A stretch of 64,000 nucleotides of DNA from CAWFNW01 sp963817405 (GCA_963817405.1 CAWFNW010000002.1:372001-436000), one strand, 5' to 3'. Numbered from the stretch's first letter, positions 31,695 to 42,849 are shown. Notes: generated from the letters alone by a model not told the origin. Numbers and translations are program-made.

Positions 31695-34160
31695 CTAATC
31701 GGTCGGCAAGACTTCATTGACAAGTATACCCCTCGGGGTATCCTTCGCGCAGCGCAGTCTGACCGCGAGCACCGCTACGTCATCGCCAAGGTGATTCCCG
31801 CTGAACGACAGTGCTTCCGCGACCACGCCCTCGACGACCTGGTCGGGTGACTCGCCGGCGTGACGTCTGACGGCGTCGATGACCCGCTCCTCGCCGAACA
31901 GCGTATTCCCGCTATGCGCTTCGCTGAGTCCGTCGGTATAGAGGAACAGAAGGTCCCCTTGTTGCATCCGCAGCGGGGCGCGATCGGCGAAGCCGATCTT
32001 TGCGAACGCCCCGACAAGCGGCCCGTTCGACTCCAAGAGAACGGCATCGCCGTCAGCACGCACGATGATGCCGGGTGGATGCCCCGCCCCGGCGTAGGAG
32101 AGCGTGCCGTCCCAGCGGTCGAGGATGGCGAAGAGGACTGTCACGAACGAGTCGAGCGGTGTCGCCCGGAAGAGGACCTCGTTCGTGAGTTCGAGGACAC
32201 GGGCAGGGCTTCGGCCCGCCTTGTTTGCATGCGCGCGAACGGTGTTCTTTACGAGCGACGTCAGTGCGGCTGCGTTAAGCCCTTTCCCTGCGACGTCGCC
32301 GATCGTGATGCCAACACGATGGTCATCCAAATCGAACAGGTCGTAGAAGTCTCCGCCGACACGGGCTGACTGACTGGCTGCGCGATACAGGTTTGCGAAC
32401 TCGAGTCCCTGCAGCTCCTCCGGAAGCTCGAGAAGCGCTGTCTGCAGTCGCTCTGCGATGTCATGCTCGGCCTGGTAGCGGCGGGCGTTCTCGACTGCGA
32501 CGGCGGCCTGCGATGCGATCGCCTCGATGATGTCCACTTCTCGAGGGCTAAAGGGCTGCCTCGCGTCCGGGTCGTCAAGCGCGATGTAGCCGAGTGCCGT
32601 GTTGCGGTAGGTGAGGGGGGCGTAGAGCGCCAGCCGCCCCGCGTGCGGACGTGTCGCCTCGCGCTCATCTTCAGGCAGTGCGTCGTAGTCCACCAGAGTC
32701 GTACGGCCGGTCGCGAGCATGTCGGCAGCCTGTGGGGTGAGGCTGCTCAGTGGGAGGAGCGTCCCGGGCGTGACGATTCCCTCGCCGGCGCCGGCCGCGA
32801 TTCTCAGCGTCGCGCCATCGTCCTCGACAAGGCCGATCGTGACGCGCCGATGCTCAGAGGCGTCCAGGACAAGCCGGGCGAGGCTCCGCAGCAGCAGATC
32901 GAGGTCCCTCCACTTGGTAAGAGCGGCGGCAACGTCCAGAAGCACCTGCGTGTGTGCCAGCTCCCGTCGGATCCGCTCCTGCGCTGCGTACAGCGCAGTC
33001 ACATCGTGCACCGTGATGACGCCGAAGAGGAGATTGCCGTCAGCATCCAGCACCGGGCCCCCGCTGTAGCTGCCGATGAAGGTGACTCGGTTGGAGGGGA
33101 TGGATACTTCAAGCTCCCAGTCCGAAAACGACTCCCTCTTGATGACTCGTGCCGCGGGCCACTCGTCCATCGGAAGCTCGCGGCCGTCCAGGTTCTTGAC
33201 GATGACGTCGTTGAACTCGGAGAGATGTCGGCGCATCTCGGCCTCGTTCGAGAAGCCGTGCATCCGCACGGTTGCCTGGTTCATGCGGATCTGCTCGCCG
33301 GCGGGACTCCAGACGCCGACGGCCTCCTGCATATTGGCGAGGACGATCTCCAGCTGCTCTCGAGCGGCATCAAGCTCGCGAGCAGTCTGGGTGCGTCGCT
33401 CGACCTCTTCCTCAAGCACGCGAGAGGAGACGGTGGCGTTCTGAAGGCGGCCGGCCATCCGGTTGAAGGAACGAGCCAATTCGCTCAACTCGTCGCGAGT
33501 GTCCAAGATGATGCGGTGTTGGAGGTCGCCGCTGCCAACAACCTCGGTGCCGCGGGTGAGCAGCTCAAGGGACTGGCGAATGCTTCGCAGCAGCGTGATC
33601 ACTGCGACTGCGAGGGCCAGCGCCGTCAGGAACGCATACAACCCGCCGATGGAGTAGACGCGCCGCTGCTCGGCGACGACATCGTCGCCGAGGTGGTTCG
33701 CAAGTGCTACCGCCGCAGCATTGGCGTCGCGGGAGCGAAGGAACAGCTGCCCAGAAAGCCGCTGCTCGGCTTCGGCGAAGAGCGGGCCGCCGAGCGCCCC
33801 GCCGGGCTCGTAGTTCTCAACGACCCGGTCGAACAGCGATCCGACGAAACCGAGGTCGGTGGCCATCTGCCGCCACAGCGCCTCGTACGCTGGGATATCG
33901 CCTGCGGCGTCGTTCACCAGGGAGGTGACGGCCTGATGCGCGGCCTCGAACTGCAGGCGGGGTCGCGCCTCGTGGGTGGCCACGTAGGTGCGCGCCAGGT
34001 CGTTGAGCTCGCTCAGGCGTGTGACGATTTCGACCGCCTGCATCTCCTGACGCTGCAGCTGCGATATCCGCGCGTTCGAGTATCCCAATCCGGCGATTAC
34101 CGCCACGGCCATGAACAAGGGTGCGACGGCCGCGACGGTCAGTCTGGTTGCGATCTTCAC
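31695..34160 (-). CDS. membrane receptor with HAMP-PAS-GAF-SpoIIE (PP2C) phosphatase
   Basis: The 821-residue protein has helix 1 (about 8-26), an extracytoplasmic helical sensor domain (30-165), helix 2 (173-191), HAMP (192-245), a coiled segment, PAS (270-390), GAF (405-560) and a C-terminal SpoIIE-type PP2C phosphatase (600-805) with VGGDFYDLFDL, IGDVAGKGLNAA and LFLYTDGLSEA. Such proteins dephosphorylate anti-sigma-factor antagonists. The start is GTG 34160; its GTGA overlaps the stop of the upstream NMT1 gene, so they are translated together. No anti-sigma or antagonist gene lies in the window. Membrane receptor feeding a partner-switching pathway (inference). Confidence 0.9.
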   Translation of the reverse strand: MKIATRLTVAAVAPLFMAVAVIAGLGYSNARISQLQRQEMQAVEIVTRLSELNDLARTYVATHEARPRLQFEAAHQAVTSLVNDAAGDIPAYEALWRQMATDLGFVGSLFDRVVENYEPGGALGGPLFAEAEQRLSGQLFLRSRDANAAAVALANHLGDDVVAEQRRVYSIGGLYAFLTALALAVAVITLLRSIRQSLELLTRGTEVVGSGDLQHRIILDTRDELSELARSFNRMAGRLQNATVSSRVLEEEVERRTQTARELDAAREQLEIVLANMQEAVGVWSPAGEQIRMNQATVRMHGFSNEAEMRRHLSEFNDVIVKNLDGRELPMDEWPAARVIKRESFSDWELEVSIPSNRVTFIGSYSGGPVLDADGNLLFGVITVHDVTALYAAQERIRRELAHTQVLLDVAAALTKWRDLDLLLRSLARLVLDASEHRRVTIGLVEDDGATLRIAAGAGEGIVTPGTLLPLSSLTPQAADMLATGRTTLVDYDALPEDEREATRPHAGRLALYAPLTYRNTALGYIALDDPDARQPFSPREVDIIEAIASQAAVAVENARRYQAEHDIAERLQTALLELPEELQGLEFANLYRAASQSARVGGDFYDLFDLDDHRVGITIGDVAGKGLNAAALTSLVKNTVRAHANKAGRSPARVLELTNEVLFRATPLDSFVTVLFAILDRWDGTLSYAGAGHPPGIIVRADGDAVLLESNGPLVGAFAKIGFADRAPLRMQQGDLLFLYTDGLSEAHSGNTLFGEERVIDAVRRHAGESPDQVVEGVVAEALSFSGNHLGDDVAVLAVRLRCAKDTPRGILVNEVLPTD

Positions 34161-35179
34161 CGCTCGGGTCCGGGCTCGATGATGTTGACGTCATCGGGGC
34201 TGATCTGCCGAAGTGGCCCCAGGTCGATGAAGCGCAGGAAGTCCGGAGTGGCCCTGCTCTTCCCAGAGTCGGAGATCATCCACCTCGCCTCGTCCTCGAG
34301 CGAGAACACCAGGCTCTGATCGAGTTCGGTCATCCAGAGGATGTCCGGCCACAGCTTCCGAAGCGTGGGGGCGTCGAGTGTGGTGCGACGAGACGTGATT
34401 TCCAGCGCCTCATCGGGATTGGCGGCCATATACTCATTCGCCCTAACGAGCGCGCGCAGGAACCGTTCCGCGGTTGACGAGTCCGTTCCCGGCGCTCCGG
34501 GTGCCACCACGTTCCACGACATCACGTAGAGCCCCGGTTCATCCAGCACCAGCGCGTTGTCGCCCAAGAGAGCACGCAGCTCGCTTGTGAACGGGGGCCA
34601 TGTGCTGACCGCGTCGACGTCTCCGGTGGCAAGGGCGCTCACGAGCCCGTCCACCGGCAGATCGACGAGCGAGACGCTTTGGGGATCCACGCGGGACGTG
34701 ACGAGGTAGATGTGCTGGAAGAAGTCGCCCGTCGTGCCCGCTACATAGCCCAGGCGCCTGCCGACGAGGTCCTTGGCGGTCTGGATGCCGCGGTCCTTCC
34801 GGGCGATGATGTAGTTGGCCCGGTCGATCTCGGCGACCGTTGCGATGACCCTGAACGTCCTGCCTTCGAGAGCTGCCCGAGCGATTGGCGTTTCCGCAAC
34901 GGCAGCGAAGTCGAGCTTCCCCGCAAGCGCGTCCGCGAGCGCAACGGCACCGGCCGCGTAGGTGTGGACGTTCGGATCGAGTCCTTCTTCCTCGAAGAAG
35001 CCCCGCTCCTCCGCCACGTAGATTGGAGCTGATGCGGGAAAGGTCGTCGCACCAATGTCGATGCGCTCCCGTTGTCCTTCGGCAGCAGGCGCGCAGGAGG
35101 ATGAGATGACGGCTGCCGCGACCAACGCAGCGGCCGTCACGCGACGAGCAATGCGCGACCGGCCTCTCAGGCCCTTCAT
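34157..35179 (-). CDS. NMT1/SsuA-type substrate-binding protein coupled to the phosphatase
   Basis: The 340-residue secreted protein has a signal peptide ending near AAAVISSSC (a weak lipobox) and an NMT1 (nitrate/sulfonate/thiamine precursor type) domain: IDIGATTFPASAPIYVAEERGFFEEEGLDPNVHTYAAGAVALADALAGKLDFAAVAETPIARAA, then GRRLGYVAGTTGDFFQHIYL. No permease or ATPase of an ABC importer lies nearby. Instead it overlaps the SpoIIE phosphatase by 4 bases, so it probably acts as an extracytoplasmic ligand receptor for signalling. Start ATG 35179; upstream is GGGAGGGCGAGGG. Also possibly a solute receptor for a remote transporter. Confidence 0.85.
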   Translation of the reverse strand: MKGLRGRSRIARRVTAAALVAAAVISSSCAPAAEGQRERIDIGATTFPASAPIYVAEERGFFEEEGLDPNVHTYAAGAVALADALAGKLDFAAVAETPIARAALEGRTFRVIATVAEIDRANYIIARKDRGIQTAKDLVGRRLGYVAGTTGDFFQHIYLVTSRVDPQSVSLVDLPVDGLVSALATGDVDAVSTWPPFTSELRALLGDNALVLDEPGLYVMSWNVVAPGAPGTDSSTAERFLRALVRANEYMAANPDEALEITSRRTTLDAPTLRKLWPDILWMTELDQSLVFSLEDEARWMISDSGKSRATPDFLRFIDLGPLRQISPDDVNIIEPGPER

Positions 35180-35259
35180 CCCGCCCCCTCGCCCTCCCGG
35201 GTCCACGTTCTAGGTTGGTGGCGCAGGATTCATGCGTCAATACCCTCGCTGCGGCAGTG

Positions 35260-35907
35260 CTAGCGAGCGCGCGCAGCTCGCTCGGCCTCGCGCCTGAGTC
35301 TGAGGCCGCGCCACAAGTACAGTGACGCCGCCGTGCGGTAGGGGCGCCACGCCTCGCCGATGCTGGCGACATGCTCCCGGTCAGCGCCGCCGTCGATGTC
35401 GTAGAGCCAGCCAACGGTCGTTCGGAGCGCGCCATCGTCGACGGCGAGCACGTCGGGGCGGCCGAGCGCGAAGATGAGGAACATCTCGGCGGTCCACCGG
35501 CCGATGCCCTTCACCTCAACGAGCGCCTCCACGACCTCATCGTCGGTGAGCGACGCAACGTGCGCGAGGTCGAGGCGCCCATCAGCGACGCGCGCGGCGA
35601 GGTCGGTGATGAAGCTGACCTTGCCTCGGGACAGTCCCGCCCCCCGCAAATCGTCGGCCGGCGTCGCCAAGATTCGCTCGGGGGTCACCTCGCCGAGAAC
35701 CGCCTCCGCGCGCTTCCAGATCGTGGACGCGGCGGCGTCGGAGAGCTGCTGCGCGACGATCGCGCTCGCGAGGGACTCAAAAAGGTCGGTCTCCAGCGTA
35801 TGCGTGATCGGGCCGACGCGGTCGATGAGCTCCGCCATGACGGGGTCGGCTGCCGTCAGGTATCGCACCTCGGGCGAATCGGGGGTGTAGGCGAGGGCGG
35901 GGGTCAT
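35260..35907 (-). CDS. DNA-3-methyladenine glycosylase II (AlkA-like, HhH-GPD)
   Basis: The 215-residue enzyme has ESLASAIVAQQLSDAAASTIWKRAEAVLG, the helix-hairpin-helix VKGIGRWTAEMFLIFALGRPDVLAVDD with the catalytic Asp in AVDD, and no Fe-S loop. It excises alkylated bases in base-excision repair. The ATG overlaps the stop of the AAA ATPase gene (ATGA, 35904-35907). A second AlkA-like gene (62311) is a different paralogue. Cytoplasmic. Confidence 0.9.
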   Translation of the reverse strand: MTPALAYTPDSPEVRYLTAADPVMAELIDRVGPITHTLETDLFESLASAIVAQQLSDAAASTIWKRAEAVLGEVTPERILATPADDLRGAGLSRGKVSFITDLAARVADGRLDLAHVASLTDDEVVEALVEVKGIGRWTAEMFLIFALGRPDVLAVDDGALRTTVGWLYDIDGGADREHVASIGEAWRPYRTAASLYLWRGLRLRREAERAARAR

Positions 35908-37085
35908 CGTGAGAAGAACTCCTCGAGGGGCGTGCCGCCGGCACCGATGAGTTCGGTCTGGACCGTTCCGCCGAACTCTACTCGGAATGCCTTGAGCCCG
36001 GCGAGACTTCCGGGGTCGGCGCCGCTCTTCACCTCGAGGCCCAGGACTGAGACGCCGGTATCGAGTACGTAGTCGACTTCGAACGACGAGCCCCGCAGGC
36101 TGGCACGCCAGTAGTACAACCGGCTCCGGTCCAGGCGCGCCTTCGCGAGCAGGTTTGCGCCTGCGGCTGCATCCACGACGCGACCCCAGGCGGCCGGGTC
36201 AGCCTTCGTGGAAGCAAAGTCCCAACCGCGGACTGCGGTCATGAGTGCGGTATTGTGCACGGCGAGCTTGGGGGTCGAGCGACGTCGCCGGGCGACGTCC
36301 CCTGCGTACTTCTGCAGCCCTACGACCAAGCCCGAGGCATCGAGCAGGTCAAGGTAGTGCGCGACGGTAGTCGTGTTGCCTGCATCCTGCAGTGCGCCAA
36401 CCATCTTCTCGAACGTGAGCTCCCTGCCTGCGTACTCACATGCAAGGTCGAATACCCGGCGAAGCAGCGCGGGCTTGTCGATGCGCGTCATCAGCAGAAC
36501 ATCACGAGATACGGTCGTCTCGACGATGGAGTCGAGGACGTATGAGCGCCAACGCTCGGGCTCGCGAATCAGCGGAGCGGCGCCGGGGTAGCCCCCGTAG
36601 AACATGAAGGTGCTCAGATCCCAGCCGAAGGCGTCGCGACATTCAGGGTAGAGCCAATGCGTGTAGGCAATCGTCTCGAATCGGCCAGCGAGGCTCTCCG
36701 AGAGCCCGCGCTGCATGCCGAGCGGTGATGATCCTGTCAGGACCACGTGGATCGGCCGTGCGTGGTAGGTATCCTCGTCCCAGAGCTGCTTCACGCGGGC
36801 GGACCAGTCGCTGATCTTCTGTACCTCGTCGATGGCGAGAACAGCGGGCGCACCCGACTGAGCCCGCAGCTTCCGAGCCTCGATCCACTGCTCTTCAAGC
36901 CAAGCAGACGACTGCAAAGTTGCCGTGTCGGCAGTGGCGTAGTGAGAGGGCAGATCGAGGGCGGCGAGCACTTGGCGCAGCGAGGTGGTCTTGCCCACCT
37001 GTCGGGGGCCGAGGAGTATCTGGATGAACCGCCGCGGCTCGCCGAGGCGCTGCCGCAGTGTCTGATTCTGACGACGCTCGTACAT
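35904..37085 (-). CDS. AAA ATPase with DUF4143 (AAA_14 type)
   Basis: The 393-residue protein has Walker A GPRQVGKTTSL, Walker B VLAIDEVQK, a sensor region LTGSSPLGMQ, a long helical part, and a C-terminal DUF4143 region (FEVDYVLDTGVSVLGLEVKSGADPGSLAGLKAFR) that keeps an EVK nuclease-like motif. AAA_14/DUF4143 proteins are of unknown role, perhaps in defence or plasmid functions. Start ATG 37085. Upstream lies an AT-rich palindrome that may be its operator. Its stop overlaps the AlkA start. Confidence 0.88.
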   Translation of the reverse strand: MYERRQNQTLRQRLGEPRRFIQILLGPRQVGKTTSLRQVLAALDLPSHYATADTATLQSSAWLEEQWIEARKLRAQSGAPAVLAIDEVQKISDWSARVKQLWDEDTYHARPIHVVLTGSSPLGMQRGLSESLAGRFETIAYTHWLYPECRDAFGWDLSTFMFYGGYPGAAPLIREPERWRSYVLDSIVETTVSRDVLLMTRIDKPALLRRVFDLACEYAGRELTFEKMVGALQDAGNTTTVAHYLDLLDASGLVVGLQKYAGDVARRRRSTPKLAVHNTALMTAVRGWDFASTKADPAAWGRVVDAAAGANLLAKARLDRSRLYYWRASLRGSSFEVDYVLDTGVSVLGLEVKSGADPGSLAGLKAFRVEFGGTVQTELIGAGGTPLEEFFSR

Positions 37086-37110
37086 ATGGTTTCACCTGCG
37101 CGTATCTCTT

Positions 37111-37141
37111 TAACTCAATATCCTGAGTTATTTATCTCAGG
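37111..37141. promoter_or_regulatory. AT-rich double palindrome upstream of the AAA ATPase
   Basis: TAACTCA (37111-37117) and TGAGTTA (37124-37130) form one inverted repeat. CCTGAG (37122-37127) and CTCAGG (37136-37141) form an overlapping second. They lie 25-55 bases upstream of the ATPase start, in a markedly AT-rich patch, and look like an operator over its promoter. Confidence 0.55.
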
Positions 37142-37189
37142 CTACAGAGTTGATGTCAAGCGAGCCGAAGTCCAACCGGCCTGGCGCCG

Positions 37190-37732
37190 CTACCGCATCG
37201 CCTGCACCCAGTCGTCCCACTGGCTGCCGTCGAAGATCACGATGCGCACGTCCCGAACCTTGACCGCTCTGCCGAGCGCCTCGCGAAGCGCCTCGACCGC
37301 AGTTCGAGCGGCCTGCGCTACCGGGTAGCCGTAGATGCCCGTGGAGATCGAGGGAAAGGCGATGGAGGTGTATCCAAGGCGGTCGGCGACGCTGACCGAG
37401 TTGGCGTACGCGTCATGCAGCTGCTCGGGCTCGCCACGCTCGCCGCCGTACCATACTGGTCCCAGCGCGTGGATGACCGACTTGGCTGGGAGGTCGCCCG
37501 CGCCGGTCGCCACCGCCTGGCCGGGGGAGAGCGGCCCTCGCTCGGCGATGATGCGCCTGCACTCCTCGGCGATCGTCGGTCCACCAGCAGCGTGGATTGC
37601 GCCACAGACGCCGCCGCCTGGGCGGAGGCGTGCGTTCGCCGCGTTCACAATCGCATCGACATGCTCGTGCGTGATGTCGCCACGCACGAGGCGGATGGTG
37701 CGACCAGCGATGTTGACCTCGGGCGTCTCCAT
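37190..37732 (-). CDS. macrodomain protein (O-acetyl-ADP-ribose deacetylase-like)
   Basis: The 180-residue protein is one macro domain: IRLVRGDITHEHVDAIVNAANARLRPGGGVCGAIHAAGGPTIAEEC, then VIHALGPVWYGGERGEPEQL and IAFPSISTGIYGYPVAQAARTAV, the ADP-ribose pocket. It probably hydrolyses O-acetyl-ADP-ribose or mono-ADP-ribosyl adducts. Start ATG 37732; the longer ORF from 37876 overlaps the VapC gene and is antisense-like. It is flanked by the AAA ATPase and the VapBC pair. Confidence 0.92.
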   Translation of the reverse strand: METPEVNIAGRTIRLVRGDITHEHVDAIVNAANARLRPGGGVCGAIHAAGGPTIAEECRRIIAERGPLSPGQAVATGAGDLPAKSVIHALGPVWYGGERGEPEQLHDAYANSVSVADRLGYTSIAFPSISTGIYGYPVAQAARTAVEALREALGRAVKVRDVRIVIFDGSQWDDWVQAMR

Positions 37733-37827
37733 GGGGCGATTGTACCGCTGTGTGCGCCGAACGCCGTGCCGTTCGTCGCGGAGCCAAGAGACAGCGATGG
37801 GGAGCGGAACGCCTGCAACCACCACCG

Positions 37828-38250
37828 CTAGGGCCGCGGCAGCGCGCCGATCAGGGCGACCGGCACCCCATAGCACTCCGCGATAGTCGCGAGCGTTGCG
37901 TCGGCCGTGACGAGCGACGCCTCCTCGGTGATCGCTGTCGCGATGTAGACGCAGTCGTAGACAGAATCGTTCCGGTCGAGCGCTATCGCGAGCGCGTGTC
38001 GGGCGATCGGCACAGACGCCACTACTCTGAAATCGAGCCTCTGAGCCGCCATCAGCCGTTCCAGCGCATCGCCAGGGGTCAGTTCGCCGCGACGCGCCTT
38101 CTTCCAGAGGGTCTGGGCCACTTCAGCCACCGCATGCGCAGGTATGAGGCATCCTCTGGCCGCGTCGTAGAGTTCGACGGACCGTTCGCTCCATTGCTCG
38201 ACAACCACGAGCTTGACGAGCACGCTCGCATCGAAGACCGTACCGCTCAC
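37828..38250 (-). CDS. vapC: PIN-domain toxin, VapC-type (second pair)
   Basis: The 140-residue protein has PIN features: FDASVLVKLVVVEQ, HAVAEVAQTLWKKARRGEL, YDCVYIATAITEEASLVTADATLA. It is a ribonuclease toxin by family. Its start overlaps the antitoxin stop by 4 bases (ATGA). It is only moderately similar to the toxin at 1945, although both keep Y-D-C and T-A-D motifs and both antitoxins share a tail. Confidence 0.87.
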   Translation of the reverse strand: MSGTVFDASVLVKLVVVEQWSERSVELYDAARGCLIPAHAVAEVAQTLWKKARRGELTPGDALERLMAAQRLDFRVVASVPIARHALAIALDRNDSVYDCVYIATAITEEASLVTADATLATIAECYGVPVALIGALPRP

Positions 38251-38477
38251 CGCGAGTCTCGATCCTCGCGGATGAGTGCTGTCGAGTCGGTTGTCTGCTT
38301 TGGCGATGTCTCCTGCAGGTGCCGGATCAGCGCCACCGACTCTTCCTTGTTGAGCTTCACGGACTGCCCAATCGCGCTCTTGATCTCCGCCTGAAGCGAG
38401 CGGTGATTCTGCTTGGCGCGCCGACGCAGGTTTTCGAGTACGTAGGGATCGATGTCCCGGATGAGGAAGTCGGTCAT
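38247..38477 (-). CDS. vapB: FitA/VapB-type ribbon-helix-helix antitoxin (second pair)
   Basis: The 76-residue antitoxin starts at ATG 38477 (MTDFLIRDIDPYVLENLRRRAKQNHRSLQAEIKSAI), a ribbon-helix-helix domain, and ends with a toxin-binding tail finishing IREDRDSR, the same eight residues that end the antitoxin at 2370. Start at 38477 follows GGAGGCACACCGCC; the longer ORF is upstream non-coding sequence. It is divergent from serS. Confidence 0.85.
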   Translation of the reverse strand: MTDFLIRDIDPYVLENLRRRAKQNHRSLQAEIKSAIGQSVKLNKEESVALIRHLQETSPKQTTDSTALIREDRDSR

Positions 38478-38632
38478 GGCGGTGTGCCTCCGTCGACGGT
38501 GCGGTATCACTATGATACTACCCACCGCTCGGCCCCCTCGGCAACCGCCACGACCGTCTCCTCGGCTATACTGCCAGCAAGCGTTGACCGCGCTCGAAAC
38601 GCGGTCCAAACGGCACCTGACCGGAGGCCATC

Positions 38633-39913
38633 ATGCTCGACGCACGCTTCGTTCGCGAGAACCTCGATCTCGTGCGCACCGCGCTCGCCAACCGGGGTGC
38701 GGCGTGGGACCTGGAGGGCTTTCTGGCGCTCGATGAGGAGCGCCGCACGCTCATCGGGCAGGTCGAGGGGCTGCAGGCGCGCCGTAATGAGGCCTCCAGG
38801 ACGATCGGCGCGCTCATGAAGTCGGGCGACCGCGAGGCCGCCGACGCTCGCAAGGACGAAGTCCGCACCATCAACGAGGAGATCGCCTCCCTCGACGAGC
38901 GTGCCGCACACGTGGACGACGACGTTCGCGAACTGCTGCTCACGATCCCGAACATCCCGCATGAGAGCGTGCCGGTGGGCGCCGACGAGACCGAGAACAT
39001 CGAGGTCCGTCGCCACGGCACGCCGCCTGTCTTCGACTTCGAGCCCAAGGCCCACTGGGACCTCGGCCCCGAGCTCGGCCTCATCGACTTCGAGCGCGGC
39101 GTGAAGCTCGCGAAGAGCCGCTTCGTCGTGCTCGGCCGCGAAGGTGCGCGCCTTAACCGCGCGCTCATCAACTTCATGCTCGACACGCAGGCGGCGCGCG
39201 GCTACCGCGAGTGGTGGGTGCCCGCGCTCGCCAACGCCGAGACGCTCACCGGTACGGGTCAGCTTCCCAAGTTCGAGGACGACCTCTTCAAGACGGGGGA
39301 GGGCCTCTACCTGATCCCCACCGCCGAGGTCATGCTCACGAACCTCCACCGCGATGAGGTTCTTGACGGCGACACGCTGCCTCGCAGGTACTGTGCGCAC
39401 ACGCCGTGCTTCCGCGAGGAGGCCGGAAGCGCCGGCCGCGACACGCGTGGCATGATCCGCGTCCACCAGTTCGACAAGGTCGAGCTCGTGAAGTTCACCA
39501 CGCCCGAGGATTCGATGACCGAGCTCGACGGCATGGTCGCCGACGCCGAGTTCATCCTGGCGGAGCTCGGACTGGCGTACCGCTCTATCGTGCTCTGCAC
39601 CGGTGACATGGGCTTCGGCGCTGCGAAGACGTTCGACGTCGAGGTATGGTTGCCCAGTTACGACGACTACAAGGAGATCTCGTCCTGCAGCAACTGCTGG
39701 GACTTCCAGGCGCGCCGAGCGAGCATCAAGTACCGCTCGCCGGGCGCGTTCAAGGGCTCACGCTTCGTGCACACGCTCAACGGGAGCGGGCTTGCCGTGG
39801 GTCGCACGCTGGTGGCCGTCATCGAGAACTACCAGCAGGCTGACGGCACCGTCGTCGTGCCCGAGGTGCTGCGGCCCTACATGGGCGGCCAAGAGATCAT
39901 CCGGGCGCTCTAG
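38633..39913 (+). CDS. serS: seryl-tRNA synthetase
   Basis: The 426-residue class II synthetase charges all tRNA-Ser and tRNA-Sec. It has the N-terminal coiled-coil arm (LIGQVEGLQARRNEASRTIGALM … RTINEEIASL), then motif 2 (CFREEAGSAGRDTRGMIRVHQFDKVEL) and motif 3 (GSGLAVGRTLVAVIENYQ), with SSCSNCWDFQARR. Normal length. ATG 38633 has GGAGG close by. All four tRNA-Ser isoacceptors of the window (47660, 52824, 58293, 61589) are substrates. No T-box leader was seen. Confidence 0.96.
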   Translation: MLDARFVRENLDLVRTALANRGAAWDLEGFLALDEERRTLIGQVEGLQARRNEASRTIGALMKSGDREAADARKDEVRTINEEIASLDERAAHVDDDVRELLLTIPNIPHESVPVGADETENIEVRRHGTPPVFDFEPKAHWDLGPELGLIDFERGVKLAKSRFVVLGREGARLNRALINFMLDTQAARGYREWWVPALANAETLTGTGQLPKFEDDLFKTGEGLYLIPTAEVMLTNLHRDEVLDGDTLPRRYCAHTPCFREEAGSAGRDTRGMIRVHQFDKVELVKFTTPEDSMTELDGMVADAEFILAELGLAYRSIVLCTGDMGFGAAKTFDVEVWLPSYDDYKEISSCSNCWDFQARRASIKYRSPGAFKGSRFVHTLNGSGLAVGRTLVAVIENYQQADGTVVVPEVLRPYMGGQEIIRAL

Positions 39914-40139
39914 CAGACAGAACCCCTCGCGAGGGCGCCGCTCATCCGCACTTTACGCCCGTTAACCGCGCGAGGCCGTCCCTCGTCGGGAGATTGTAAC
40001 GGATTCGGTTACAGACTCTCGCAATCTCGGTATCCCCTTCAATCGGTCCATGACGGCACCGAGCACTGCGGCGGCGCCGTTGGTGCAACATGCTTTCCAT
40101 TCGCCACCCTGCGCACTGGCGAGGAGGGAGAAGAGAGGG

Positions 40140-40250
40140 ATGCTCAGCAGAAGGGACTTCATCAAGTGGAGCGCGGCCGCGGGCACGTGGCTAGCGTGCA
40201 AGGAGGCCGCCCCTCGGGGCGGCCTCCTTGCACCCCACTGGGGGGAATAG
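40140..40250 (+). pseudogene. Tat signal peptide fragment of a lost oxidoreductase gene
   Basis: From ATG 40140 the ORF reads MLSRRDFIKWSAAAGTWLACK, a twin-arginine signal (S-R-R-D-F-I-K) with a short hydrophobic stretch, then AAPRGG… coded by the hairpin at 40196, and stops at 40250. A GAGGAGGGAGAAGAGAGGG ribosome site is right in front. The mature enzyme (molybdopterin oxidoreductases are the common cargo of this signal) is missing. It may be a remnant of a deleted operon, or a short peptide. Confidence 0.5.
40196..40233 (+). terminator. 18-bp perfect hairpin, terminator-like
   Basis: GTGCAAGGAGGCCGCCCC (40196-40213) and GGGGCGGCCTCCTTGCAC (40216-40233) are perfect arms. There is no T-run after it. 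It interrupts the Tat-fragment ORF and lies 52 bases before the Zwf-Gnd start. Confidence 0.7.
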
Positions 40251-40284
40251 ACTGAGTAGGATCCCTCCAGGATGGAGCAGCCGC

Positions 40285-42639
<2,355 letters not shown>

Positions 42640-42721
42640 GGCTTGCCGGTCGCGGGACGGGGTGTGCCGCTACGCGTACCCGTACGCGGCAAAGCGCAGG
42701 CAAGAGGGGAGCCATCGATTG

Positions 42722-42762
42722 ACCCTCTGAAGAGTCAGCAAGTCTGCTAACCTTTCAGAGGT
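42722..42762. repeat. palindromic 3'-end element, copy 8 (diverged)
   Basis: CCTCTGAA (42724-42731) and TTCAGAGG (42754-42761) keep the outer arms; the inner part TCAGCAAGTCTGCTAA has drifted from the TATCAAATATGATA core. It lies between the convergent Zwf-Gnd fusion and the hypothetical gene at 42850. Confidence 0.7.
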
Positions 42763-42849
42763 CAGCTACACAGCCACCCTACTCTCGTCATCGGCCGCCC
42801 GGTACCGGCCACAGGCCACCGGCCGCCGGCCACCGGAAACAGGCCACCG

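Noticed and set aside
38478..38632. T-box leader for serS
   Set aside because: No T-box sequence or specifier loop was found in the short upstream region.
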